Source: Candidatus Roseilinea sp. NK_OTU-006
Lineage (GTDB): Bacteria; Chloroflexota; Anaerolineae; J036; Brachytrichaceae
Assembly: GCF_012931985.1 (NCBI RefSeq)
Contig: NZ_JAAFGM010000010.1
Span: forward strand, 1 to 64,000
Direction of reading: 5' to 3'
DNA: 64,000 nucleotides
Shown: piece after piece, positions 20,122 through 29,547 of the stretch
Position numbering within the stretch: the stretch's first letter is position 1
Layout: each line of letters opens with the position of its first letter
Position numbers and translations under genes: made by a program
The notes under the pieces: generated by a model
Databases searched by the model: none
Told to the model about the DNA's origin: nothing
The model's input: the letters and a program-made list of their open reading frames with translations, nothing else

Positions 20122-22119
20122 ATGCTGACGCAGCAGCCACGCAAGAAAAGTGGCGGCCTCTCATCAGTGAATTATCCTATGCCAGCTTCCCAGTCCCGCC
20201 CCGTGCTGCGCTTCGCTCTTGCCGGCCTCCTCGGCATGGCTGTGGTTCTCACCCCCATCGCCGTCTATGCTGAGACCAAATCGCTGGTGTGGACGCGGCT
20301 GGATACCGAGATAGCGGTGCAGCTCAACGGCGATCTGAAGATCACCGAGACCAACGTCATTGATTTCACCAGCGGCGTCTTCTCGTGGGGCTTTCGCGAT
20401 ATTGAGTTGGCGCGCCTCACCGAGGTGCGCGACATCGTCGTAACCGAGCGTGGCCAACCGCTGGAGACGGAAATCGTCTATACCGACGATAACAAACTGC
20501 GCATCAAATACTACTTTCTGACGCCGGCGCGTGGTGAGCAGCGCACGTTCGTGCTGAACTACACCGTCGTCGGCGCAACTCGCTACTACAACGAGGGCGA
20601 TCAGGTGTTCTGGGCCGCGGTATATCCGAGTCGCGGCGGCTTCGCTGTGCAAAACGCGCGGGCGGTCGTCCGGCTACCTGCCGGCGCGACGGCGACCAAC
20701 GCCGAGGTATACGGCGTGCGCGCCAACGTCAAAGGCCTTGGCGAAAGTGTGGTGGTGGCCGAGGCGCTGGAGCCGATCCCCAGCGGCGACCAGATGGAGG
20801 TGCGGGTGCAGTTTCCGCATGGCATCCTCACCGGCGAGCCGGCGCCATGGCAACAGGCCTACGATGCGCGTCGGCGTTTTGAGGAGGCCGAGAAGCCGCG
20901 CTACGACTTCTTCACCTTGCTTGCTTCGCTGCTGATTTTCCTGGGCGGGCCGGCGCTGGCCGCCGTCTTGTACTACACACGGGGGCGAGATCCCGACGTC
21001 GGCCTTGTGGCGCAGTATCTGACCGAGCCGCCCGATGCCCCCCCCGGTGTGCTCGGCGCATTGATTGATGAGACGGCCGACATACAGGATCTCGTCGCCA
21101 CGCTTGTGGATCTGGCGCGGCGCGGCGTGCTGACGATGAAGGAGAAACCGGTAGAGGCGCTGGGCGGCGCGCTCACCATCACAGACTGGATATTCGAGCC
21201 AGGGGAGAACTTCGGCAAGCTGGAGCTGAGGCCGTTTGAGCAGAAGCTGGTGGACGCGCTCCAACTCAGCCAGGGCGAGCGCGCGCTATCCAGCTTGCGC
21301 AACCGGTTCTACGCCAAGCTGCCCGCGCTGCAACACGCGCTGTATGAAGAGATGGTGCGTGAGGGCTATTACAACCATGCGCCGAACGCCACGCGCGCCG
21401 CGTATCAGTCGCTGGCAATGGCGCTTGCGCTGATCGCGGCGTTGGCTTTTTGCGCCGCAATTGCTTTGCTGGGCGAGTTGACGGATTATGCGATCTGCCT
21501 GCCGATGGCGTTCGGCGTCACCGCGCTGGCCTTCTTCCTCATCGCCAAGAACATGCCGGTGCGCACACGCAAAGGCGCGGATATGCGCATGCGCGCCGAG
21601 GCCTTCAAGCGCTATTTGCAGAACATCGAGAAATACACCGATGTTCGGGAGTCCAAGGACTTGTTCGAGAAGTATCTGCCCTACGCCATCGCCTTCGGCC
21701 TAGAGCACAGTTGGACGAAGAAGTTCGCCGCGGTGGATGCGCCGATGCCGCCCTGGTATGTGCCGATGGGGCCGCGGCCATACTACGATCCTGCCTATGG
21801 CGGCCGACGCGGGCCGGTGGCCGGCGCGCCGGCCACCGGCGAAGCGCTCGGTCGATTGGAGCCGCGCGGCGACATCAGCGGCCGGGCGCGCGCCGGCGGC
21901 AGCCTCGAAGGCTTGGAGCAAGCGATGGGGCGTGGCATCACCTCGATCGAGGGTGGGTTGGCCTCGATGTTCGAATCCATGTCCGCCACGTTCGGCAGTC
22001 GGCCGGTTTCCAGCCCAAGCACGGGCAGATGGAGCAGCGGTCGCTCCGGCGGCGGCTGGAGCGGTGGCGGCGGCTTCGGTGGCGGGAGCTCAGGCAGAGG
22101 GGGCGGTGGCTTTGGCTAG
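20122..22119 (+). CDS. DUF2207 membrane protein with Gly-rich tail
   Basis: 665 residues. A signal-like segment (about 29-48) precedes an extracytoplasmic DUF2207 domain (to ~250) and a membrane helix (FTLLASLLIFLGGPALAAVLYY). A cytoplasmic region with a winged-helix-like pattern (DLVATLVDLARRGVLTM) comes next, then a pair of helices near 435-480, and a Gly/Ser-rich tail (GGGFGGGSSGRGGGGFG). The function is unknown; similar proteins occur in envelope-stress (Psp/YdjGHI-like) neighbourhoods, and the next three genes fit that picture. Start 20122 is supported by the nearby -10 box; ATG 20176 is an alternative. Confidence 0.75.
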   Translation: MLTQQPRKKSGGLSSVNYPMPASQSRPVLRFALAGLLGMAVVLTPIAVYAETKSLVWTRLDTEIAVQLNGDLKITETNVIDFTSGVFSWGFRDIELARLTEVRDIVVTERGQPLETEIVYTDDNKLRIKYYFLTPARGEQRTFVLNYTVVGATRYYNEGDQVFWAAVYPSRGGFAVQNARAVVRLPAGATATNAEVYGVRANVKGLGESVVVAEALEPIPSGDQMEVRVQFPHGILTGEPAPWQQAYDARRRFEEAEKPRYDFFTLLASLLIFLGGPALAAVLYYTRGRDPDVGLVAQYLTEPPDAPPGVLGALIDETADIQDLVATLVDLARRGVLTMKEKPVEALGGALTITDWIFEPGENFGKLELRPFEQKLVDALQLSQGERALSSLRNRFYAKLPALQHALYEEMVREGYYNHAPNATRAAYQSLAMALALIAALAFCAAIALLGELTDYAICLPMAFGVTALAFFLIAKNMPVRTRKGADMRMRAEAFKRYLQNIEKYTDVRESKDLFEKYLPYAIAFGLEHSWTKKFAAVDAPMPPWYVPMGPRPYYDPAYGGRRGPVAGAPATGEALGRLEPRGDISGRARAGGSLEGLEQAMGRGITSIEGGLASMFESMSATFGSRPVSSPSTGRWSSGRSGGGWSGGGGFGGGSSGRGGGGFG

Positions 22120-22203
22120 GCCGCGCAAGGTGTGCAGAGAAAGAATCGGTCGCGCCTATCCTTCGGGTTGTCGATCAAGGAGGCAAGGAGGCAAATAGGC
22201 ATC

Positions 22204-22713
22204 ATGAATCAAGGCAAAATGCTCGGCTACATCCTGCTCGGCATCGGCGCGGGCATTTTTCTCCTTGGCGCGTTGTGGGCGCTGGGCGGCTCGATCGAGA
22301 CGCAGGGCGCGCGCATCCTGGCGATCGCCTTTGCGTTCATCATCGCCGCGCCGCTGGTTGGGCTGGGCATGTACACATTGAGCAAAGGCCGGCTCGAAGC
22401 GGTTGAGATGGCGCAGATCAGGCAGCAGCAGAAGCTGCTCGGCCTGGTGCAAACGCAAGGCAAAGTGGACATTTCGATGGCAGCGATCGAGTTGGGCCTC
22501 AACCGCGATCAGATGAAGCAGCTCATCTACGACTTGATCGGCAAGCAATTGTTCAGCGGCTATGTGGACTGGGACGACGGCGTGTTGTATTCGTCCGATG
22601 CGTCGAAGCTGAAGAGCGGCACCTGCCCGAAGTGCGGCGGTCAGTTGACCCTCGCCGGCAAGGGGCTGGTGAAGTGTCCCTACTGCGGCAGCGAGATCTT
22701 CACGACGTCGTGA
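22204..22713 (+). CDS. membrane protein with C-terminal zinc ribbon
   Basis: 169 residues. Two N-terminal helices (about 7-27 and 35-57) lead to a helical PCI/winged-helix-like region (QGKVDISMAAIELGLNRDQM) and a C-terminal zinc ribbon CPKCGGQL-x8-KCPYCGSE. The start at 22204 has AAGGAGG 15-20 nt upstream. Its position between the DUF2207 and SPFH genes parallels the zinc-ribbon protein of YdjGHI-type stress modules. The partner and ligand are unknown. Confidence 0.65.
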   Translation: MNQGKMLGYILLGIGAGIFLLGALWALGGSIETQGARILAIAFAFIIAAPLVGLGMYTLSKGRLEAVEMAQIRQQQKLLGLVQTQGKVDISMAAIELGLNRDQMKQLIYDLIGKQLFSGYVDWDDGVLYSSDASKLKSGTCPKCGGQLTLAGKGLVKCPYCGSEIFTTS

Positions 22714-22714
22714 G

Positions 22715-22763
22715 GTGGTAAGTAGTAAGTAGTAAGTGGTAAGTGGTGAGTGATAAGTAGGAA
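22715..22763. repeat. heptad tandem repeat, seven units of GTRGTAA
   Basis: Seven consecutive 7-bp units: GTGGTAA, GTAGTAA twice, then GTGGTAA, GTGGTGA, GTGATAA, GTAGGAA. A looser inverted counterpart with 7-bp spacing is visible around 22800-22835 (TTACTAA, CTGCTTG, CGCTCAC). The stretch 22714-22848 holds nothing else recognisable except the ribosome-binding site of the next gene. Confidence 0.75.
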
Positions 22764-22848
22764 TCTGCAAGCGAGCGCAAGACACTGGAAATTGCTGCTT
22801 GCTATTTACTAAGTTTCTGCTTGCCGCTCACCGGCCTTAGGAGGCAGC

Positions 22849-23367
22849 ATGAGTGCAAATTACGAGAACATCCGCAGGGAAAGGGGGACGCTGGAGAGCG
22901 TCATCGGCAAGCTTCCCGGCTACACGGGCTACAAGGAGAAGGAGATGCGTCGTGAGGCCGATCGGCTCTTGCGCGAATCGCTGGTGCGTGACTTCACCAT
23001 GCAACTGGACCGCATCACACCGGTTCAGACTGCTGTGCTGAATCACATCGGCGTCGAGTGGATGGACGCCATCGGCGCGTTGAAGACCGCGCTGCAAACG
23101 CTGATTGACCGTATCCGCCATGCACCGCAGGGCTACGCCGGCTTCTTCGACGCCGTGCGCGTGAAAGAGGACGACCTCGATCGGCTTGAGGAATTCGACC
23201 GTCAGCTCCTCGACGAACTGGACAAAATTCGGGTGGCGATTGACGATTTGGAACGTGCGACGGATGATGCGACATCACTCCAGACGGCGCTGACGCGCGC
23301 CAACAGGGCGGTGAAGGCAGCCGCCGATTTGTTCGCGCAGCGCAGCAAGGTGATCACGGGGATTTAA
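22849..23367 (+). CDS. coiled-coil protein of the SPFH/DUF2207 module
   Basis: 172 residues, almost entirely helical and highly charged, with no signal peptide or membrane helix. Heptad-like hydrophobic spacing appears from about residue 100 (DDLDRLEEFDRQLLDELDKI, then IDDLERATDDATSL). It is not recognised as a known family. A strong AGGAGG lies 7 nt before ATG. It lies between the zinc-ribbon and SPFH genes, in a place where PspA-like or helper proteins occur in comparable clusters, but its length and sequence do not look like PspA. Confidence 0.6.
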   Translation: MSANYENIRRERGTLESVIGKLPGYTGYKEKEMRREADRLLRESLVRDFTMQLDRITPVQTAVLNHIGVEWMDAIGALKTALQTLIDRIRHAPQGYAGFFDAVRVKEDDLDRLEEFDRQLLDELDKIRVAIDDLERATDDATSLQTALTRANRAVKAAADLFAQRSKVITGI

Positions 23368-23370
23368 GGA

Positions 23371-23451
23371 TTCCAACATCCCACTTCCGACTTCCACTTC
23401 ACGGAACACAAATCGTGATTGGGGAGTCAGGAGCGGTGAGTGGGGACAAAA
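23371..23451. repeat. heptad-periodic inverted element
   Basis: Arm 1 has the units TTCCAAC, ATCCCAC, then TTCCGAC, TTCCACT (23371-23398). Arm 2 has GATTGGG, GAGTCAG, then GAGCGGT, GAGTGGG (23417-23444). The arms are rough inverted copies separated by 18 nt. It occupies the whole gap before the SPFH gene and ends at its ribosome-binding site (AAAGGAGAG). Confidence 0.55.
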
Positions 23452-23460
23452 GGAGAGAAA

Positions 23461-24507
23461 ATGGCTCGAATCATTGATGTAATTGAATGGCCGGATCAGG
23501 GGCCCAACGACATCGTCAAGCGCGTGCCGGAGCAGGGCAGCGGCGACATTCGCCTGGGCTCGCAGGTGATTGTGCGCGGGGCGCAGGTCGCAGTCTTCTA
23601 CCGCGATGGCAAAGCGCTGGACATGTTCACCGAAGGGCGTCACACGCTGACGACGATGAACTTGCCGTTGTTGTCCGGCCTGATCGGCCTGGCGACGAAT
23701 TCGCGCACGCCCTTCCCGGCCGAGGTGTACTTCGTCACCACGAAGGAATTCGTGGACATGAAGTGGGGCACCCCCGGGGAGATTACGACGCCGGATGCGG
23801 TGCTCGGCATGGTGCAGTTGCGCGCTTTTGGCACCTATTCCATGCAGATCCAAGATCCGCAGCGCTTCGTCAATCAGATCGTCGGCGTGCAGGGCATCTA
23901 CACCACCTCGCAAATCCAGGATTATCTGCGCAGCATCCTGGTCAGCGAGATCGCCAGCGTGATGGGCGCGACGATGAAGACCAAGTCGCTGCTGGACTTA
24001 GCGGCGCTCCAGGCCGACCTTGGGGCAGCCATCCAGGCCAAGGCCGCGGACGACTTCGCAGCCATCGGCATTGCGCTGAAGAAGGTGTATGTCGTCAGCA
24101 TTCAGCCTGGCGAGGAGACGGCGAAGGCCATTGCCACCCGCAGCGCGATGGGCGCAGTCGGCGCGACCTATACGCAGTATCAAGCCGGCCAGGCGATGCG
24201 CGAAGCGGCGCAGAACCCCGGCGGCGGCGCGGGGGTTGGCGTCGGCCTGGGCGCCGGCATTGGCATCGGCCAGGCCATGGCCGATGCCATCCGGCAGGGG
24301 ATGCAACAGCCGCCGCAGCCCCCTGCACAGCCAGCAGGGCAGCAGCCCCCTGCCGGCGGCGCGGCGGCTGCCCCAGCCACGAAGGCGCAAATCGAGCAGG
24401 CATTGATTCACCTCGACTTGCGCCTGGCGAACGGCGAGATCAGCGAAGCGACCTACCACAAACTGCGCGAGAATCTAGAGCAAGCCCTGCAGAAAGCGAT
24501 GCGCTAG
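23461..24507 (+). CDS. SPFH-domain protein (YdjI-like)
   Basis: 348 residues. The SPFH/band-7 core starts directly (IVKRVPEQGSGDIRLGSQVI, VFYRDGKALDMFTEGRHTL) and runs to about 215. A Gly/Ala/Pro-rich linker follows (~235-305), then a short SHOCT-like C-terminus (IEQALIHLDLRLANGEISEATYHKL, residues ~312-340, split here as one helix pair). Such YdjI-type proteins form membrane-associated scaffolds in envelope-stress modules. No transmembrane helix is present, so attachment would be peripheral. ATG 23461 follows AAAGGAGAG. It is the last gene of the 20122-24507 cluster. Confidence 0.75.
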   Translation: MARIIDVIEWPDQGPNDIVKRVPEQGSGDIRLGSQVIVRGAQVAVFYRDGKALDMFTEGRHTLTTMNLPLLSGLIGLATNSRTPFPAEVYFVTTKEFVDMKWGTPGEITTPDAVLGMVQLRAFGTYSMQIQDPQRFVNQIVGVQGIYTTSQIQDYLRSILVSEIASVMGATMKTKSLLDLAALQADLGAAIQAKAADDFAAIGIALKKVYVVSIQPGEETAKAIATRSAMGAVGATYTQYQAGQAMREAAQNPGGGAGVGVGLGAGIGIGQAMADAIRQGMQQPPQPPAQPAGQQPPAGGAAAAPATKAQIEQALIHLDLRLANGEISEATYHKLRENLEQALQKAMR

Positions 24508-24577
24508 TGGGCAATCCGCATCCAGGCGCCCCGCCGGAAGCCTGGAATGTCGTCGAGGAGTTTTGATCAGGTGTGGA

Positions 24578-25660
24578 ATGATCATGAACATCACGATTGA
24601 GCCATTGGGGCCGAACGCGCGGCCGCCGCTTGTCGAGAAGCCGGTTTTCGGCAAGACGTTTACCAATCGCATGTTCAGCCAGTGGTGGACCGAGGAGAAA
24701 GGCTGGCACGATGCCAAGATCGGCCCCTATCAGCCGCTGTCGCTCGATCCGGCCACGGCCGTGCTGCACTACGCCCAGGAGATCTTCGAAGGCACAAAAG
24801 CCTATCGCCGTCCTGATGGGCATATCAACCTGTTCCGTCCTTGGGAGAACGTCGCGCGCTTCAACCGCTCCGCCGATCGCATGGCGATGCCGCAAGTGGA
24901 TCCCGAGGCGCATCTAGAAGCGATCGTCGCGCTGGTGCGGCTGGAGCACGCGTGGGTGCCCAGCGGCGAGGGCGAGTCGCTCTACATCCGCCCGGTGATG
25001 ATAGCCACGGACGTGGGCTTGGGCGTATATGCCAGCAAAAGCTATCTGCATTACATCATCGTCGGCCCTGCCGGAGCCTACTTCTCCACAGGCTTCAAGC
25101 CGGTTTCTGTGTTCGTGTCGGATCAGTATGTGCGCGCCGTGCGCGGCGGCACCGGCGCAGCCAAGACCGGCGGCAACTATGCCGCCAGCCTGCGCGAGAG
25201 CGAACGGGTGAAGCGCCTGGGCTATCAGCAGGTGCTTTGGCTGGATGCGATCGAGCGCAAATATATCGAGGAAGTGGGCGCGATGAACATCGCGTTCGTC
25301 TATGGCGGCAAACACATCGTCACGCCTGAGCTGTCGGGCAGCATCTTGGAAGGGGTGACGCGCGATTCGGTGCTCAAGCTGGCGCCCGATCTGGGCTACA
25401 CGGCGTCGGAAGCGCGCCTGGCGTTGAGTGATGTGCTGCGCGACATCGAATCCGGCGAGATCACCGAGGTGTTCGGCATGGGCACGGCCGCGGTGATTGC
25501 GCCGGTGGACAAGATGGGCTACTGCGGCAAGGACTACCGGGTGCGCCATGCGCCGGGCCCGGTCGCCGATCATCTCTTCAAGAGCCTGACCGACATCCAG
25601 TACGGTCGCGTCACCGATCCCTATCGCTGGACGCACAAGATCGAAGTGGATGGTCGGTGA
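24578..25660 (+). CDS. ilvE: branched-chain amino acid aminotransferase
   Basis: 360 residues, PLP fold type IV, of the larger group-II BCAT type. It catalyses the last step of Leu, Ile and Val synthesis or the first of their breakdown. LHYAQEIFEGTKAYRRPDG, RPWENVARFNRSADRM, and GAAKTGGNYAASL with the PLP-binding Lys are diagnostic, as are EVGAMNIAFVY and GTAAVIAPV. Two ATGs (24578, 24584) could start the protein; AGG lies 6 nt before the first and GGA 6 nt before the second. It is followed by coaE after 27 nt. Confidence 0.9.
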   Translation: MIMNITIEPLGPNARPPLVEKPVFGKTFTNRMFSQWWTEEKGWHDAKIGPYQPLSLDPATAVLHYAQEIFEGTKAYRRPDGHINLFRPWENVARFNRSADRMAMPQVDPEAHLEAIVALVRLEHAWVPSGEGESLYIRPVMIATDVGLGVYASKSYLHYIIVGPAGAYFSTGFKPVSVFVSDQYVRAVRGGTGAAKTGGNYAASLRESERVKRLGYQQVLWLDAIERKYIEEVGAMNIAFVYGGKHIVTPELSGSILEGVTRDSVLKLAPDLGYTASEARLALSDVLRDIESGEITEVFGMGTAAVIAPVDKMGYCGKDYRVRHAPGPVADHLFKSLTDIQYGRVTDPYRWTHKIEVDGR

Positions 25661-25687
25661 GGGCCGGCCAGGCCTGCCGCTCGCGCT

Positions 25688-26281
25688 ATGCCGCGCTTGC
25701 TCATCGGCCTCACCGGCAACATTGCAACGGGCAAAAGCACCGTCGCTCGTATGCTGCGCGAACTCGGCGCGGTCGTCATTGACGCCGATCAGGTTGCGCG
25801 CGAGGTCGTGCGCCCGGGTCAGCCGACGTTGGATCAGATCGTGCGCACCTTTGGGTCGGACGTGCTCCTGCCCAACGGGGCGCTTGACCGTTCCAAGATG
25901 GCGCGTCTCGTGTTCGGCGATGCGGATCGGCTCAAACAGCTCGAGGCGATCATCCACCCAGCCGTGCGTGAAGCGATGTGGCGCGCCATCCGCGCGCAGC
26001 CGGACGATGCGGTGGTGGTTATTGAAGTCATCAAACTCTTCGAGAGTGGCTGGGCGCGCGAGTGCGACCAGGTGTGGGTAACGCATTGTCCGCCGGAGAT
26101 GCAAGTGGCGCGGCTGGTGAGCGACCGCGGCCTTTCCCTCACGGAGGCGCGCATGCGCGTCGAGGCGCAAAATCCACAAGCCGATAAGCTCGCACGAGCC
26201 GATGTGGTGATTGACACATCGGGCAGCTTGGAAGACACTCGTCAGCAAGTAGAGACCGCTTGGATGGCCGCGCGATGCTAG
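25688..26281 (+). CDS. coaE: dephospho-CoA kinase
   Basis: 197 residues. It phosphorylates dephospho-CoA in the last step of CoA synthesis. The P-loop is GLTGNIATGKSTV at residues ~7-19. VVIDADQVAREVVRPGQP and the lid region VWVTHCPPEMQVARLVSDRG are typical. Length is normal. No ribosome-binding site is visible; it may be cotranscribed with ilvE. Its stop codon TAG (26279-26281) forms the first bases of the TAGAAT box for the next gene. Confidence 0.9.
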   Translation: MPRLLIGLTGNIATGKSTVARMLRELGAVVIDADQVAREVVRPGQPTLDQIVRTFGSDVLLPNGALDRSKMARLVFGDADRLKQLEAIIHPAVREAMWRAIRAQPDDAVVVIEVIKLFESGWARECDQVWVTHCPPEMQVARLVSDRGLSLTEARMRVEAQNPQADKLARADVVIDTSGSLEDTRQQVETAWMAARC

Positions 26282-26284
26282 AAT
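26279..26284 (+). promoter_or_regulatory. -10 box of a leaderless promoter
   Basis: TAGAAT overlaps the coaE stop codon and lies 9 nt before ATG 26294. Confidence 0.4.
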
Positions 26285-26293
26285 CGTCGGCGT

Positions 26294-27526
26294 ATGGACT
26301 CGCTCGGCCGGTCGAGCGTAACGGCGGCATCTGCTGAGGGTGAGGGGACGCCGTTGGCCGGATCTTTCGCAGGAAGCCTCACCGTTCTGGAATGGGGCAT
26401 CCGCGCGGTCTTGTTTGTGTTGCTCATTGGCGTCTTGATTCGGCAGCTTAACGTGCTGTCGCTTGAACAGGCGCTGTATCCGTTGCTGCTCTACGGTTTG
26501 CCGGCAGCAGCCTATTTGTTAGCAAGCGTGCCGACTGTGGCTGCAGCCATCCGCCGTCAAGCCGAAAGCCAGCCGTTGGGCATGGCACTATTGGCATTGG
26601 CCCCGTTGGCGCCCGTGATGTTATACGCGCACGTGGCGCTCAACGTTGAGCTGACGGGATTGTTGCTGATCGGCGCGCTCATCTTTCTGCCAGTCGCATG
26701 CGCCATCCTGAATGTGCCGCGGTTACGTCGCGCCGATATATCGCTCGGTCTGGTTACTGTGGCATTTCCCTTGCTGCTGCCGTATGCGCCAGACTCGGGC
26801 ATCGGCGCTTCGCCTGAGCCTCTCACGACGTTCGATATCGCCACACGCATCGGCGCCTTCTTGTTGCCGCTCGCATTGCTACTATTCACCACGCGTCAGC
26901 AGAAGCAGCAGCTCAACTTCCTCTTCGTGTGTGCTGTGCTGTCATTGTGGTATGCCTGGCAATTCGGAGCGTTCCCCGCTTTCCCCATCGTCCACGACGT
27001 GGAGGTGACTTACTTCCAGCTTGCGGTCATTCCGCTCTTTTTATATGTGCTTGCGGTAGCCGGTCGCTTCGACCGGCTGGGGATGCTGTTTAAGCCCTCG
27101 CCACGCAGCGTGAGCGTAGCGGCCGCAAACCTCGCCCTGTTGGCGGCGCTCGGTGTGCCGACTGGGTTGGTGACGGGCGCGCTCGTGCCCGCGTTTCAAG
27201 GCCCTCCGCCGCTTGAAGCGGCGACACAGGCGCTGAACATCTTCTTGCTGGTGGCGTTGCCGCAGGAGATCCTCTTTCGCGGCACGCTGCTGCCCTATCT
27301 TCAAGATGCGTTGCGCCTGGATGCTGGCGTGGCTGCTGTCATCAGCAGCGTCCTTTTTGGCGCGGCACACGCACACAACTCAGCCGGCATCAGTTGGACG
27401 TTCATCCTGGCAACGTTAGCAGGCATCTTGTGCGCACGCGCCTTCCTAGCCACGCGGAACATTGTGGCTGCCGGCGTCGTCCATGCTTGTGCGCGCTGGG
27501 TGAGATGGTTATTGTTCAGCGGCTGA
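26294..27526 (+). CDS. CPBP-family intramembrane protease-like protein
   Basis: 410 residues with about ten hydrophobic segments. The CPBP (CAAX protease/bacteriocin-processing) core is at the C-terminus: [27 protein letters not shown] and [11 protein letters not shown]. The usual first motif EExxxR is QEILFR here, and the usual third motif HxxxN is HACAR, so two expected catalytic positions are altered while the F-x3-H motif is kept. It could be a divergent protease or an inactive relative. The N-terminal ~280 residues are extra membrane segments of unknown role. Confidence 0.7.
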   Translation: MDSLGRSSVTAASAEGEGTPLAGSFAGSLTVLEWGIRAVLFVLLIGVLIRQLNVLSLEQALYPLLLYGLPAAAYLLASVPTVAAAIRRQAESQPLGMALLALAPLAPVMLYAHVALNVELTGLLLIGALIFLPVACAILNVPRLRRADISLGLVTVAFPLLLPYAPDSGIGASPEPLTTFDIATRIGAFLLPLALLLFTTRQQKQQLNFLFVCAVLSLWYAWQFGAFPAFPIVHDVEVTYFQLAVIPLFLYVLAVAGRFDRLGMLFKPSPRSVSVAAANLALLAALGVPTGLVTGALVPAFQGPPPLEAATQALNIFLLVALPQEILFRGTLLPYLQDALRLDAGVAAVISSVLFGAAHAHNSAGISWTFILATLAGILCARAFLATRNIVAAGVVHACARWVRWLLFSG

Positions 27527-27647
27527 GCGTTCGAGCGCTTCGATCCGGACCGGCTTGAGAGGTCTCGCGGAAGTGCATCTCTTCCGGCCCATTACGAGCG
27601 CTCGGGGTGAGGTAAGCATAGAGGGCAACGGGAAAGCATGCCGAGTC

Positions 27648-29477
27648 ATGAAGCTGCGGAATATCGGTCGCTACCAGATCAAAGCTGAGCTGAACTGCGG
27701 CGGTATGTCGGTCGTCTATCTCGCCTATGACCCGAGCATCGGTCGGGATGTCGCCGTCAAAGTGCTGCCGCGCAGCCTGGCCGACCAGGTTGTGGCGCGC
27801 GCGCGCTTCGTGCGCGAAGTGCGCGCCGTCGCGCAGCTCGACCATCCGGCCATTGTGCCGATCTACGATTTCGGCGAGGAAGACGACCAACCTTACATCG
27901 TGATGCGCTATATGCCCGGCGGCTCGCTGGCCGATATGCTGACCTACGGCCGGCTGAACTTGGCCGATGCCAAACGCATCCTGGAGCGCGTTGCGCATGC
28001 GCTTGACGCTGCGCATGCACAGCACATCATCCATCGCGATCTGAAGCCGGGCAATATCCTGTTCGACAACTACGGCGAAGCCTTTCTCAGCGATTTCGGC
28101 ATCGTCAAGAAAGTGCACGAAGGCAGCGCGGAGGCACCGACGCTGACCGGCAGCGTGGTGTTGGGCACGCCGGCCTACATGAGCCCAGAGCAAGCCCTGG
28201 GCAGGCTGCTCGATGAGCGCAGCGATGTGTACTCGCTAGGCGCGGTGCTGTATGAGATGTTGACCGGTGCGCCGCCTTATAAGGGGCCAACGGGCATCAG
28301 CGTAGCGATGAAGCACGTGACGGAGCCGGTGCCGAATCTGCGCCAACATCGCCCTGATCTGCCAGACGCATGTATTGCCGTTGTGGAGAAGGCGATGGCG
28401 AAGGAGCCGGGCGCCCGCTTTGCCACTGCCGGTGAGATGGCGGCCGCCTTCGCCGAGGCGGTGACAGGGGCGCTGTCTGCGGAGCGGACGATGCCCCCAT
28501 TGATCGTGCGCAAGAAGCCCCACACGACCTCGCGCGCTGCAGTGCTCCAGTTGAGCGATTCAGCCCTTGAGCCGGCCGTAACGACAGAGTGGATGCCGCG
28601 CGTGGCGCCTGAGCCGGAAGGCGGCTTCCAGCGCGTCCTTATTGCCGGCGCAGCAGCCGTAGCTACGCTCTTGCTTGTCGGGTTGGGGGTGTTGTTGTTG
28701 GCTCTATTTCAGCGCAGCGGCGGCGCGGCCCGCTCGCCCGGGGGCGTGATGCCCAGCCCAACCGCTTCTGCAACCATGTCGCTCCTGCCGACGCGGGTCG
28801 CGCCGGCGCCGGTTGTGCCGACGCCCACCCAAAGCCCTGCGTCCACCATGGAACCGGCTCCAAAGCTGACCGATACATCCGCGCCCAAACTCGTGCGCCT
28901 GCGTGTCATTCAGTTCGCCAATGTGCGCGCCGGCCCGAGCACTCAGTTTCCCATCCTGGCTCAGTTGCCGGCGGACACGGAAATCATCCCAAGCGCTGTC
29001 TCTGTTCAACGCGATGGGGATTGGTATCTGATGCGGCTAGCGGATGACCGCGTCGGTTACATCTTTGCCGGAGTCGTGCAAGTCCTCAACCCGGATGGGC
29101 TGTCGGCCTTGCCGACGGTGATCGTAATCGTGCCGCCCACGGCTACCCCCGAACCAACGCCGACCCCAGCGCCCACTGAGACGCCGACGCCTACATCCAC
29201 ACACACCCGAACGCCGACGCCGACCGCCACGGCAACGCCAACCCCTACCCGAACGCCGACGCCGACCGCCACGGCAACGCCAACCCCTACCCGAACGCCG
29301 ACGCCGACCGCCACGGCAACGCCAACCCCTACCCGAACGCCGACGCCGACTGCCACGGCAACGCCAACCCCTACCAGCACGCCGACGCCTACTGAGACGC
29401 CGACACCCACGCCGACCCCGACGCCGACAGACACAGCGACGCCAACCCCGACGCCTACCGAGACGCCAACCCCTTAG
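27648..29477 (+). CDS. Ser/Thr protein kinase with SH3-like domain and TP-rich tail
   Basis: 609 residues. The kinase domain spans ~8-270: Lys38 in VAVKVL, Glu in [19 protein letters not shown], and a [10 protein letters not shown] activation-segment end. The Gly loop is degenerate (NCGGMSVVY). A membrane helix at about 330-355 ([17 protein letters not shown]) places the C-terminus outside. There follow a bacterial SH3-like domain ([20 protein letters not shown] to [12 protein letters not shown], ~415-485) and a Thr/Pro tail of about 120 residues built from 42-bp DNA repeats. It probably senses the cell wall; ligand unknown. Start 27648 is the only ATG near the domain; no clear ribosome-binding site. 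Confidence 0.85.
   Translation: MKLRNIGRYQIKAELNCGGMSVVYLAYDPSIGRDVAVKVLPRSLADQVVARARFVREVRAVAQLDHPAIVPIYDFGEEDDQPYIVMRYMPGGSLADMLTYGRLNLADAKRILERVAHALDAAHAQHIIHRDLKPGNILFDNYGEAFLSDFGIVKKVHEGSAEAPTLTGSVVLGTPAYMSPEQALGRLLDERSDVYSLGAVLYEMLTGAPPYKGPTGISVAMKHVTEPVPNLRQHRPDLPDACIAVVEKAMAKEPGARFATAGEMAAAFAEAVTGALSAERTMPPLIVRKKPHTTSRAAVLQLSDSALEPAVTTEWMPRVAPEPEGGFQRVLIAGAAAVATLLLVGLGVLLLALFQRSGGAARSPGGVMPSPTASATMSLLPTRVAPAPVVPTPTQSPASTMEPAPKLTDTSAPKLVRLRVIQFANVRAGPSTQFPILAQLPADTEIIPSAVSVQRDGDWYLMRLADDRVGYIFAGVVQVLNPDGLSALPTVIVIVPPTATPEPTPTPAPTETPTPTSTHTRTPTPTATATPTPTRTPTPTATATPTPTRTPTPTATATPTPTRTPTPTATATPTPTSTPTPTETPTPTPTPTPTDTATPTPTPTETPTP
29208..29375 (+). repeat. four 42-bp tandem repeats in the kinase gene
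   Basis: Units begin at 29208, 29250, 29292 and 29334; each encodes 14 residues ([14 protein letters not shown]). Three are identical and the fourth has a base change (ACC to ACT). Flanking sequence is more degenerate Thr/Pro coding repeat. Confidence 0.9.
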
Positions 29478-29547
29478 ATGATGGCTACGGCTCGCTCGCG
29501 GGACGACATACGGCGCTGCTCGGCAAAGCCCGTGAGAAAATCACGCT

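Noticed and set aside
24914-26248. Long open frame antisense to ilvE and coaE
   Set aside because: Its protein is His/Arg/Ala-rich without family motifs, and the sense strand encodes two clear enzymes. Such mirrors are expected in GC-rich codon-biased DNA. The same holds for long antisense frames over sdhA, uvrC, the 29548 helicase and the 10970 dehydrogenase.
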